Assembly: GCA_905221605.1 (NCBI GenBank)
Contig: CAJNDS010000890.1
Span: 1-64,000, forward strand
DNA: 64,000 nucleotides
DNA from: Symbiodinium natans
Taxonomy: Eukaryota > Sar > Dinophyceae > Suessiales > Symbiodiniaceae
Reading direction: 5' to 3'
Position numbers and translations under genes: made by a program. Positions within the stretch are counted from its first letter, which is position 1. Every line of letters begins with the position of its first letter. Below are positions 41,443 through 51,109 of the stretch, one piece after another. The notes under the pieces are model-generated. The model was not told where the DNA came from. It was given only the letters and a program-made list of their open reading frames with translations, and did not search any database.

Positions 41443-41699
41443 AAGTGCCACAAGGAAGCCTGTTCGGTGCTCTGCGTTTTTTTGGGGGTTAGCAGGGGCA
41501 GGGATGGAAGGTTCTGGGATGCAGATGCCAGGCTCCAGACCATCGAGTTGCGGTTTAGGTTTAGGGTTTAGGGTTTAGGGTTTAGGGTTTGGGGTTTAGG
41601 GTTTAGGATTTGGGGTTTAGGATTTAGGGTTTAGGATTTGGGGTTTAGGGTTTAGGGTGAAGGGCTTCGGGTTGCTATAGGAACGAGGCAGATGTTCTT

Positions 41700-41866
41700 T
41701 TACGAGCCACCCTTGGGTGGCAATGATCTTAGAGCAGATGCTGATCTTCGCAGCCGAGCCGCTCGTGCGCCGAATACCTGGTCTGGATCCCAGTCCCTCT
41801 GCATCAGTACAAGGTCCTCGCAGTTTTTGCACCACCTGCTCTCAGCTGCGGCATGGTGAATTGGAG
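41700..41866 (-). CDS. Terminal exon with CxxC motif
   Basis: From an AAG acceptor, 54 codons lead to TAA: PIHHAAAESRWCKNCEDLVL, then MQRDWDPDQVFGARAARLRR, then SASALRSLPPKGGS. The WCKNC cysteine pair next to HH could be half of a zinc site. A GT donor after LPPK is an alternative end. Unknown family. Confidence 0.5.
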
Positions 41867-42291
41867 CTTGGAGTTCGGGTGGGGTTTAGGGCTTAGGGCT
41901 TAGGGTTTAGGGTTTGGGGTTTAGGGTTTAGAGCTTGGGGCTTGGGGCTTGGGGGCAAAGCACACGTTTTGCAGAAAGTGAGAAGGCTGGGTATACAAGC
42001 CCAGGCAACTTCGATAAAACCCCTGCAATATCCTCAAGGCCCTCAGCCCTCATCCCACAAAATCCCTGAAACCGGGAAACCTAAAACGCGTCAAGACATC
42101 TCAAAGCCACAAAGCACACGAGTAGCTATGATGGGGTTACAGGTAAGGTCATGTTCTTAAATACCTTGCAACCCCAATCGTAGCAAAGAGCTACAACTCC
42201 TGGAACCTTAGCCTTTTATTCTTGCTTATTCACGCCCTCTTGCCTCGAAAGCACGACTTCGTCCATCCCCAACCGCAAACAGGTGTCCTTG

Positions 42292-42401
42292 ACCTAAACC
42301 CTAAACCCCTAAACCCCTAAACCCTAAACCCTAAACCCTAAACCCTAAACCCTAAACCCTGAACCCTAAACCCTAAACCCTAAACCCTAAACCCTAAACA
42401 C
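42292..42401. repeat. CCCTAAA array beside a stop codon
   Basis: About 15 units, including CCCCTAAA octamers, immediately after the TAA of exon 42402-42493. Confidence 0.95.
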
Positions 42402-42493
42402 TTATCCCCCAAGCACGAACGCCAGCCTCGGACTACGCTTCGCTTCTCGCAGCTTCATCAAGTGGAGCTCACGCTCCTCCTCCGCAGGGTTTA
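42402..42493 (-). CDS. Terminal exon, charged helix
   Basis: After an AACTAG acceptor and two leading bases, 29 codons to TAA read NPAEEERELHLMKLREAKRS then PRLAFVLGG. Strong alternating charge suggests a helix or coiled coil at the C-terminus. Product unknown. Confidence 0.5.
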
Positions 42494-42597
42494 CTAGTTC
42501 ATGGTTGGGATAGTATTAAAATTTTAGAATGATATTCCTTATTGGGTTTAAGTACCCTTAAAAATGTAAAATGTTACCCAACTACGACAAAGTTTAG

Positions 42598-42955
42598 GGT
42601 TTCAAGGTCTAGGGTTCAGGGGTTCAGGGGTTCATGGGGTTCAGGGGTTCAGGGGGTTCAGGGGTTCAGGGGTTCAGGATTTCAGGGGGTTCATGGGGTT
42701 CAGGGGTTCAGGGGTTCAGGGGTTCATGGGGTTCAGGGGTTCAGGGGTTCATGGGGTTCAGGGGTTCAGGGGTTCATGGGGGTTCAGGGGTTCAGGGGTT
42801 CAGGGGTTCAGGGGTTCAGGAGGTCAGGGGTTCAGGGGTTCAGGGGTTCAGGGGTTCAGGGGTTCAGGGGTTCAGGGGTTCAGGGGTTCAGGAGTTCAGC
42901 GGTTCAGCGGTTCAGGGGTTCAGGGGTTCAGGGGTTCAGGGGTCAGGGGTGGGTT
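42598..42955. repeat. Octamer tandem array GGGGTTCA
   Basis: About 40 units of the 8-bp GGGGTTCA, with GGGGGTTCA and ATGGGGTTC variants. Because 8 is not divisible by 3, all three + frames stay open and spell Gly/Ser/Val/Gln/Phe repeats; I treat it as non-coding. Confidence 0.9.
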
Positions 42956-43232
42956 TGATTTAGGGGTTTGATGTTTGAGGTACGGTTCTCTGAATTCGGG
43001 TCCCTTTTGGGGATTCCTTTGCTTTAAGTAGTTCTATATTGGGAGGTGCCAAAAAAGAGCCACAATGCGGAGCTCGATTATACAGGGGCTTGCGGTTTAG
43101 GCCTTCAGGATTTAGAGCCATACGGCTTCAGGATTTACGGTGTAAAGGGGGTTAGGGTTTAGGGTTTAAGTTTAAGGTTTAGGATTCAGGGTTTAGGGCT
43201 TATTGCTTCGGGTTTAGGGTTTAGGGTTTACG

Positions 43233-43329
43233 CTTAGGGCTTAGGGCTTAGGGCTTAGGGCCTAGGGCCTAGGGCTTAGGGCTTAGGGCTTAGGGTTTAG
43301 GGTTTAGGGTTTAGGGTTTAGGGTTTAGG
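43233..43329. repeat. CTTAGGG then TTTAGGG array
   Basis: Blocks of GCTTAGGG-type units and CCTAGGG units precede perfect TTTAGGG. Confidence 0.9.
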
Positions 43330-43618
43330 GGGGCATCACGAGTCTGCATCCTCGTGGGTGTCTGCAGGAGGTCGGGCGAGGTTTGGAGTTAGGGATTTAA
43401 GTTTGCGGACACCCGAAACTTTAAACCCTATAAACCCGAAACCCCGAACCCCGAACCTTTAACCTCAACCCTGAACCCTGAACCCTAAATCCAACCCACA
43501 ACCCTAAACCTTATGGACCTCATAAACCCTAAACAATAAAACCCTAAATCCTACTTAAACCCTAAACCCTGAACCTTAAACGCTGAACTCCAGACCCTGT
43601 GGTTTACGGCGTTGAGAC

Positions 43619-43663
43619 CCGAAGGCCGTCCGCAGCGGAGTCCTCGTCCATGTCTAAGTCGCC
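43619..43663 (-). CDS. Small acidic exon
   Basis: Between a CCGACCAG acceptor and a GTCTCA donor, 15 codons read GDLDMDEDSAADGLR. Codons upstream (LFADQ) are also open if an earlier acceptor is used. Unknown product. Confidence 0.45.
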
Positions 43664-44220
43664 CTGGTCGGCAAACAGCCCCCAAACCCTCATTACTAAT
43701 CTAACGAAACCCCGAACCCTGAACCCGAAACCCTGAACCCTAAACCCGAACCCAACCCTAATTACTAAACCCTATAAACCCTGAACCCCGAACCCTGAAC
43801 CCTAAACCCTGATGCCCATGCGAGCATACGGGCACTGAGAGCACTAGCAAGGCCGGGGACTGACGGTGTAGGGTGTAGGAGAGGATTGGGAGGCCTTTTC
43901 CTCGGGTCCAGGGGAGGGTTTAGAGGGCGTAGAGGGCTTAGAGGGTTTAGAGGGCCATTAGAGGGTTTGGAGGGCTTATAGAGGGTTTAGGGTTAAAAAG
44001 GGGCCGCTAACGGATGCTTTCCCCACCCTGGGCCGCTAAGTGCCTGTTCTTCTTGAACACAAAACAATGCCTACACGCTCCGTTGCTTTAGGGAGGGAGA
44101 GTTCCCAAAGGGGAGGTGAAACAAGAAGAGCCTCCCAAAAATATCTCTGACCTGTCAAGACCTAACAGCTCACAGCCCCGAAGTTCTTGACCACTCCAAC
44201 CTTCAACTGCCATGATGCCT

Positions 44221-44355
44221 GCACCCTAAACCCTAAACCCTAAACCCTAAACCCTAAACCCTAAACCCTAAACCCTAAACCCTGAACCCTAAACCCTAAA
44301 CCCTAAACCCTCCACCCTAAGCCCTAAGCCCTAAGCCCTAAGCCCTAAGCCCTAA
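44221..44355. repeat. CCCTAAA then CCCTAAG array
   Basis: Perfect CCCTAAA switches to six CCCTAAG units. Confidence 0.95.
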
Positions 44356-44639
44356 CCTGAACCCTAAACCTAAGAAACATTCACCATGACCCAAATCCAT
44401 ACCCAATAACCTATATGAGAGGAGAAGATAAGGGAGTCTAAGGGAGGATTTTACCATACCCTTAAGTTCTTTTCAGGGGTATGCCCTAAGGGTATGTTGA
44501 ATATTTCTTGGACTAAACCCCTACATCACTAAAATTTCTGACCGGTTTAGGGTCGAGGGCTTAGGGGCAAGGAACTTGGGAAACGAAGCTCAGCTCGCCC
44601 AGACAAATCCACCAAAGCCCGCCTGCTACGACAACAACC

Positions 44640-44812
44640 CTAAGCCCGAAGCCCTACCCCTAAACCCTAAACTCCTAAACCCTAAAACCCTAAAACCCTA
44701 AAACCCTGAAACCCTGAAACCCTTACACCCTTAAACCCTTAAACCCTTAAACCCTTAAACCCTGAAACCCTTAAACCCTGAAACCCTAAAACCCTTAAAC
44801 CCTGAACGCCTG
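44640..44812. repeat. CCCTAAAA / CCCTTAAA octamer array
   Basis: Eight-base units in successive blocks (CCCTAAAA, CCCTGAAA, CCCTTAAA). Confidence 0.9.
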
Positions 44813-44815
44813 AAC

Positions 44816-44911
44816 CCCAGCGCCTGGGAAGAGAGCTCCCAGTTGTCCTCCGGGTTCGGTGGCGGCAGCGGATTCGACCTGGCTCGCGACCAGTCCGAAC
44901 AGCGGCCATCC
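44816..44911 (-). CDS. Probable exon, all frames open
   Basis: From a TTCAAG acceptor to a GTTCAGG donor. The most protein-like frame reads DGRCSDWSRARSNPLPPPNP then EDNWELSSQAL (1 base in, 2 out), with a Pro-rich stretch then NPEDNWEL. The other two frames are also open, so the frame is provisional. Confidence 0.4.
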
Positions 44912-44932
44912 CTTGAACCCTAGAACTAAACT

Positions 44933-45168
44933 TAGGGTTTAGGGTTTAGGGTTTAGGGTTTAGGGTTTAGGGTTTAGGGTTTAGGGTTTAGGGTTTAGGG
45001 TTTAGGGTTTAGGGTTTAGGGTTAGGTTTAGGGTTTAGGGTTTAGGGTTTAGGGTTTAGGGTTTAGGGTTTAGGGTTTAGGGTTTAGGGTTTAGGGTTTA
45101 GGGTTTAGGGTTTAGGGTTTAGGGTTTAGGGTTTAGGGTTTAGGGTTTAGGGTTTAGGGTTTAGGGTA
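44933..45168. repeat. Longest near-perfect TTTAGGG array
   Basis: About 33 units with a single one-base deletion. A head-to-head junction with CCCTAAA-type sequence follows at 45168-45230. Confidence 0.95.
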
Positions 45169-45456
45169 AACCCTGAGCCCGATACCCTGAGTCCTAAACC
45201 CTAAACCCTAAACCCTAAACCCTAAACTTCGGCCGAAACCCGAAAGTCGACAAGGAACTGTGCATCCTAACAGTAACTTAGCGAGCGGGGGATGAAACGA
45301 ACATACTTTCGTAGTTCTATAAACTAGGGTGCCTTCTTGGCATTGGTTCTCGTATGTAGTACTGCACCTGAAAAAGAAAAGGACTCCCCAAAAGGCACCC
45401 TAACTTAGAGAACTGCCCATACGAGTCCAATGTCGAACACATACTTGCGACTTTAC

Positions 45457-45598
45457 CGAGGATCGCCAAACTTGGGGTATTCCCAACCACCAAACTTGAG
45501 GTGTCCCAGCCAACTCCCTGCGTGATATCCCGAGAAGCCAAACACTGCCATTTCCCAGCCTTAACAACAGCTCCGCTCAAGTTCCCGCCGACGTCCAT
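45457..45598 (-). CDS. Likely first exon with ATG
   Basis: ATG at 45598 opens 47 codons (MDVGGNLSGAVVKAGKWQCL, ASRDITQGVGWDTSSLVVGN, TPSLAIL) and reaches a GTAAAG donor in phase 1. The following sequence holds a small inverted-repeat element (CTAGGGTGCCTT/AAGGCACCCTAACTTAG, about 45327-45410). No family recognised. Confidence 0.45.
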
Positions 45599-45861
45599 AA
45601 GCCCTAAACCCTACCCTGAAGCCCTGAACTCGAGGCAAGCCCCTTGAATCCCTGAAGCCCCAACACCCTCAACGCTCAACCCGCCTCAATCCCTGAATCC
45701 ACAAAGGACCCCAGCTTCGTTTGCCTGATGTGGTGCCAGAGCTTCGCCGACTGCGCCCTCCAATAGAGCATGTCTAGAAGGTCTGAAAAGGGAATCGGGT
45801 TTGGGCTCGAGAGCCTCAGGCAATCCTAAATCAGGGCTTTGAGCATCAGGAACGGAGCGGT

Positions 45862-45946
45862 TTCGGGTTTAGGGTTTAGGGTTTTTAGGGTTTTAGGGTT
45901 TTTAGGGTTTTAGGGTTTTTAGGGTTTTAGGGTTTTTAGGGTTTCG
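45862..45946. repeat. GGGTTTTTA / GGGTTTTA alternating array
   Basis: Alternating 8- and 9-base units, a two-unit higher-order pattern. Confidence 0.9.
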
Positions 45947-46870
45947 AGCACGTGTTGCGATGAACTTTCCTCGGGCTACCCCGGCTTGCGCTGCTCCAGG
46001 ACTTTTGCCGGCTATGACACCCGACACCCCCCTTAGACCCAGGAGTCACCTAGGAATAAAACGGGTACCTTTTTTGTTTCCGACCCTGCACTTAGCAGGG
46101 TCGGTATAAATTTAATTTTAGCTGCCTTATGAAGAAACCCAATAAACCCAAAAAGGCTGAGGATGTAAATTTACAGTAAAGCACCACAAAGGTTTAAAGG
46201 GGCTTATCAGGGAACTCCCAAACCCTTACAGAATGGAACAAGGGCCGACTCTGGGTCCCAGCCCCCTCGACTCGAGACTCCAAACATCTCCAAGCACTTG
46301 ACGACCAAACTCCAAGGCCTAGTTTGGCCTTCGCACTTCTGAAGCCCTAAACCCTAAATCCTAAACCCTAACCCTAAGCCCTAAACCCTAAGCCCTAAAC
46401 CCTAAATCCTAACCCTTGGGGATGCAAGAGAAGACAGAGTTAGGACTGAGAGAGTCTTGCGGTGATTCTAGCAATGGGAAACGGATGCCTAGAAGGGATT
46501 ACGAGGGCAGCCAGTGCCTACAAATGGAGAATAAGGATTTAGGGTTTAGGGTTTAGGGTTTGAGGGTGGTGCCACGACTTGCAACACAGTTCCTGCTTCA
46601 TGGAGAGGTAGTAGGTAGATGCTGGCACTAGTTGTTCGCAGAACGATGTTTGCTTTCACCACTTTCTATACCTTGAGGCCTTAGGTATTGGTGCTTAGGA
46701 TTTAGGGTTTAGGGTTTTTTGATCCTAAGCACAGCCAGGTACGGCAGATTCTGTGGTGCTAGCTCTTGCAGGGTGTTGGAGATGGGCCTGCTGCGAGGAG
46801 AGACGCTGTCGCCTGCAAAGCTTGAGACAGGGTTGCGCTGAAGGGTTTAGTTTAGGGTTCGTGCAGAATT

Positions 46871-47089
46871 TCAAGCTCCGGCATATTGGGGAGAAAAAAG
46901 CGGCCTACTGAAATCTTGAAGACCCTCAACACAGACCCGAAGCCAGCAAGTCCTGCGCGTTTGCATCAACTTTATGAGCTTGTTCAGCCCTGCGGCTGCA
47001 AGGCGACTTCCAACATAGGGGGTACCCCATATGTATACCCCAAAGCCATCGATTTCTTCTCCTGACAGGAGCCCACAAAACAACCCCAA
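46871..47089 (-). CDS. Coding-like block, unknown product
   Basis: A 72-codon - strand frame contains LLSGEEIDGFGVYIWGTPYV and AGLNKLIKLMQTRRTCWLRV. CTTGCAG and CTTCGG|GT sites inside could split it into two exons. Confidence 0.45.
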   Translation of the reverse strand: MGLFCGLLSGEEIDGFGVYIWGTPYVGSRLAAAGLNKLIKLMQTRRTCWLRVCVEGLQDFSRPLFSPQYAGA

Positions 47090-47180
47090 ACCCTAAACCC
47101 CTAAACCCCTAAACCCCTAAACCCCTAAACCCCTAAACCCCTAAACCCCTAAACCCTAAACCCTAAACCCTAAACCCTAA
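47087..47180. repeat. CCCCTAAA octamers then CCCTAAA
   Basis: Eight octamers change to heptamers. Confidence 0.95.
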
Positions 47181-47324
47181 AATTCTTGATCCGAAACCAA
47201 GGGCTTCCGAATTGCGAAGCTCTGAGCTCATAGGCCCGCCTCTCCAGGATCCATGAAGTTCTTCGGGTGGAGCCTTCAGGAAGGCCTGACCCAAAGGGGA
47301 GCTTCCTACACACATATATATATA

Positions 47325-47405
47325 TGTACATATCTGTGTGTACATATCATATCATATCATATCATATCATACGATCATAAATATATATATATATAGATAT
47401 GTAAA
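47325..47405. repeat. (AT), (ATCAT)n microsatellites
   Basis: Includes six CATAT pentamers. Confidence 0.9.
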
Positions 47406-47680
47406 CATATATTTAAAATGGTACCCCCCCCCATGTGCCCACACCTTTGTGCTTTTGTGGGCCCATAGAAACTTCACTCCTACAATTTAGAAGCTCAGCG
47501 TTTGAGAAGGGGCTGGGAGGCCAAAAACTCTTTACTGTCTCAAGGAGAGTCTGGGAGGCCGAAACGCTGTGCTGCCCTAGCCATTTGAGGACAGAGGTGC
47601 AAAAACGCCCGCGCCGTCCCAACACTCAAAAACACAATGTGTTTTTATTCGAACATCCCCTTCACTGGGTACTCCAGGCC

Positions 47681-47780
47681 CCCAGAACCCCTTAATTAAG
47701 CAATATACCTTGAATTATAGTAGGAACCCTAATATGATTTAAGGGATATTCCTTAATTAAGGGGTTTTAGAGTCTCTGGG
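47681..47780. mobile_element. Inverted-repeat element family D, copy 1
   Basis: CCCAGAACCCCTTAATTAAG on the left; inverted TTAATTAAGGGGTTTTAGAG then TCTCTGGG on the right. About 100 bp; a longer copy is at 58223-58393. Confidence 0.8.
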
Positions 47781-47784
47781 CGGG

Positions 47785-48000
47785 ACACCCTGGTTGGGCA
47801 CTCCAGGGCACTCTAGGTTGGGCACTCCAGGGACAGTTTGGGGGTTGGGCACTCCAGGCACGCTCTGGGGTTGGGCACCCTGGGGTTGGGCGAGGAGTAG
47901 ACCGGGCAAGGAGAAGTAGACCGAGCGAGGAGAAGTAGACCGGGTGAGGAGAAGAGTTGAGTTTAAAATCTAACAACCCCACACCGAGGGTGGGGAGCAA
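47785..48000. repeat. Dispersed repeat, inverted copy of 34670-34925
   Basis: GGGCACTCCAGG units, then GAGGAGAAGTAGACCGGG units, then TTGAGTTTAAAATCTAACAA and CACACCGAGGGTGGGG: the same parts as the + copy, in reverse. Confidence 0.75.
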
Positions 48001-48009
48001 TCTTTTGAG

Positions 48010-49230
48010 GGTCTCCGGAGCTGAAAGACCAAAAACATTGGGACTGTCCAGCGCTTTTGCACATCCGTCCCAAAGAAAAACCGGGGCATTCCAGCGTTTA
48101 GGCACCTGAAGGACGTGAAGTGCTGTACTGTCCCAACTTGTCCAGGCCTTGAGGTGCAAAAACGCTGGACTGTCCCAATCTTCTCAGGTCTACAGGTGCA
48201 AAACCGCTGTACTGGCCCAACCTTTTGAGGACGGAGGTGCCAAAACGCTGCACCGTCCCAAAAAAACAAAAACCAAAAATCTTTTGAGGGCCTCCAGAGA
48301 TGAAAGCCCAAACACGAATGGGACAGTCCAGCGTTTTTTTGCGCATCCATACCAAGACTGAGTGGGATGGTCAAGCATTTTTGCATTGCTGGAGCCAAGA
48401 ACGATGGACTGTCCCAATCTTTTTGGCTCAAGTAGTGCAAAAATCCTGTACGGTTCCAATCTATTTGGGTCTAGAGGTGCAAAAATGCTGGACTGCCCCA
48501 ACCTTTTGGGGGTTCAGATGTGCAAAAACGTAGGACTGTCCCAAGAAATAAAAAGAATTCTTAGGACTGTCCCAAGAAATAAAAAAATATTTCTTTTGAG
48601 CGTCCCCAGGCCTGGAAAACCCAAAAACTGGGGACAGTCCGGCAGTTTTGCAAATGCGTCCCCAACAAAACACGTTGGGACAGTCCAGCTTTAACCCTAA
48701 ACCCTAAACCCTAAACCCCTAACCCCTAACCCCTAAACCCTAAACCCTAAACCCTAACCCTAAACCCTAAACCCTAGCATCGTTGGACTGTCCCGATCTT
48801 CTTGGCTCCAGGTCCGGAGAGACTCAGTTTTCTCAGTTTTTGGGACAGACCATAAACTTTCATGCTCTTGGCTGAGGGCTTTGAGAGAAGTTAACTTCTG
48901 CCTTTCCGGCAGCTTCTGACCATCCGATACGACGATGGGTTTTGGGACAGTGCAAAAAACGCTGGACTGTCCCAATCTTTTTGGCTTTCAGCTCTGGAGG
49001 CCCTCAAAAAAAGAGTTTTGATTTTTGAGTTTTTGGGGCGGTGCAGCATTTTTGCACCTCCGTGCTAAAGGTTGGGCCAGTACGGCGTTGTTGCGCCTGT
49101 AGACCTGAAAAGGTTAGGACAGGCCAGTGTTTTCGCTGCTCCGAGCCTGATAAACTTGGGACAGTAAGACATCTGTGCACCTCTACGCCTATAAAGTTGG
49201 GACCGTCCATCTTTGTTTGCATTACAGGAA
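48010..49230. repeat. Degenerate 42-bp minisatellite in both orientations
   Basis: Units such as GCAAAAACGCTGGACTGTCC start near 48123, 48165, 48207 and 48248 (spacing 42, 42, 41). Units of the opposite orientation (GGGACAGTCCAGCG, GCACCTCC) dominate 48580-48680 and 49030-49210. Being 14 codons long, the unit keeps frames open on both strands (for example GTVQRFCTSRPEK on -), but copies are diverged and stops are frequent. It is interrupted by a CCCTAAA array at 48690-48775. I see no gene. Confidence 0.8.
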
Positions 49231-49234
49231 CCAG

Positions 49235-49980
49235 TTAGTAGTTCAATGTATTTAACTATTCCTTTCAGTTAAACTCACTGGACTAACTCAGTCATGGTTG
49301 AAGAGCCGTAGTTCAGCTAATTTATAATTTCACTTTTGTTCATGGAAGTCAGTTGGTTCAGGGATTATAACTTAATATGTTTAATGAACTCTTCAGTACA
49401 TGAACTGCGCAAATTACTGTTTCAAACACATTGGTGAAACGACGTACTTTACTGATTATGAGATTAGCTTAGATATTTTGAGTAACGCTTAACTGAAATT
49501 CTTAGATCAGGCTTCCCAATAAGCATGTTTTAGTTAGTGAGTAGCATTAACAAGTTTAATTCATGAACCGAAGGGTTAGGTATGAATGTGAACTGACTAA
49601 TTTGCGGTCTTTAAAACATCGTTCATTTCGTGCAACTATGGGTTTGTTAACTTAAGGATCGTGATATAGTTGCTTCAAAGTATTTAAGCAGATGGAATTG
49701 TTTTACCTTTGAACATGACTGAGCTATTCCATTTAAGTATGAAGTTCAATTAATCAAATTCGCTCAATGATTCTTTAAGGGCCGTAGCTTGATGAATTTG
49801 GACCATTGAATTCACTCAATTATTCCTTCAGGATGGTAATTTAATTATACCTAGTTCATTGAACTCGCTCAATTTCTGGTAAGTTAAAATACCTCAACAA
49901 AATACATTGCGATCCTTTGCAAGCATGGTCGAATGAGTTTAAGTGTCTTTAACACTGAAAGTTAGAAGAACAAGCGCACA
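49235..49980. repeat. AT-rich degenerate satellite
   Basis: The words AGTTCAATG, TTGAATTCACTCAATTATTC, CTTCAGG and GAACTCGCTCAAT recur in loose tandem. There are no heptamers and no coding frame. Confidence 0.55.
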
Positions 49981-50381
49981 TGAGTGTCCCAGAAGCTGTC
50001 CTTTTTTGCTTATCACTATAAAGCGTTCCAAGATATTTGCTCATGTTATTCTCGAAGGTTCTGCTACACTGTGAGGAAAAACGGCCACCTGCAGGGACTC
50101 CTCGCGATGTCTGCGCAGCAAGAAAATTACGAAACTTGTACTGTCTTTGCATATATAAAACAATATAAAACGTGCGCTTTTTTGGGGTAGCATATGTAAT
50201 ATATATATATATATATATACACATACATACGTACACAGTATAATATACATGCACATATCTATATTGCATATGTCAGCCTGCTTCGGTGGGTGATGGACCG
50301 CAACACTAAGCCCTAAGCACCCCTAAGCCACGCACAAGTAAGCCACGTATAAGCAAGCCGATGAGGGGGCTACTTGAAGGA

Positions 50382-50573
50382 TCAAGGATCGTTATCTAAT
50401 ACAGGCTTCGAACAGGGGGGAGAAATTTTCAGGGGGGGGAGACTGGGAGCTCCGATGGGATTCCCGTGCAGAATCCTTTTGGCTTCAGAAAGCTTTAGGC
50501 GCCTCCAGCATTGCAGCTTGTAGATCAGAGCTGCTTGTGCTCGACTGACAGTCTGCTTCGGCATGGTCCTCAT
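50382..50573 (-). CDS. Small protein or exon, basic
   Basis: ATG then 62 codons to a stop: RTMPKQTVSRAQAALIYKLQ, CWRRLKLSEAKRILHGNPIG, then a Pro-rich tail. The AQAALIYKLQCWRR stretch resembles a basic amphipathic helix (IQ-motif-like), not a confident motif. Could be an exon rather than a complete gene. Confidence 0.4.
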   Translation of the reverse strand: MRTMPKQTVSRAQAALIYKLQCWRRLKLSEAKRILHGNPIGAPSLPPLKISPPCSKPVLDNDP

Positions 50574-50830
50574 CGCACAGCGCTCAATTTGTGAGTGTCG
50601 CTGGCCAGGTTGTGCAGAGCAGGCAAAGGTTCGCTACAGCGTCGTTGTCGGGCCGCTGCTTCGGGCATCGGTGGATTTAAGGACCAAAGCAGCCTCAGTG
50701 GTCTGAAAGCTTGGATCCCTGCTGCAACCCGACTAGGTACCCCCGGTGATTATGCCCCATGGGCGACACGTTGACTAGAAGCCAGCGGAACGTTGAAACC
50801 TAACCCCACACCTGTTGAACATCTCTGAAC

Positions 50831-51109
50831 CTACATGACCAGCTCTCTAAGTTGTGATCCCCTTTGGGGTACACCAAAGGACGATGGGTTCCAACCAAAC
50901 ACATGACTTGGGGAACTGACCCTTCTACCCACAAATGCAGATGGGCGCCTCTGGTTCTGCAGCCACCTGCCCCAGCGCTGGCTGCGGCGGCGTATCCTAG
51001 CTTTGGGGGTTACAGGCGCCTGCGCTACAAACAGGCCCAATCGTTGGGTCATGTGTCCTCCCAAATTCTTTTGGGGGGTGCACTGTATACAAGGGGCCGG
51101 CGCGCACAT
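50831..51109 (-). CDS. Coding-like block, basic
   Basis: A 92-codon frame with phrases VAQAPVTPKARIRRRSQRWG and VSSPSHVFGWNPSSFGVPQR. The + strand is also open across it. No motif. Confidence 0.3.
   Translation of the reverse strand: MCAPAPCIQCTPQKNLGGHMTQRLGLFVAQAPVTPKARIRRRSQRWGRWLQNQRRPSAFVGRRVSSPSHVFGWNPSSFGVPQRGSQLRELVM

Noticed and set aside
42542-42971. Collagen-like Gly/Ser/Val/Gln/Phe repeat proteins in three frames
   Set aside because: An 8-bp tandem repeat (GGGGTTCA) keeps all three frames open; explained by the repeat alone.
48405-48440. Dinoflagellate spliced-leader-like TTTTTGGCTCAAG
   Set aside because: Only the last 12 or so bases resemble the leader, and the word is part of the 42-bp minisatellite, where neighbours read GGCTCCAG or GGCTTTCAG.
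48010-49230. CRISPR-like repeat array
   Set aside because: The 42-bp units are contiguous and diverged, with no unique spacers of constant size and no cas genes; the genome is eukaryotic.
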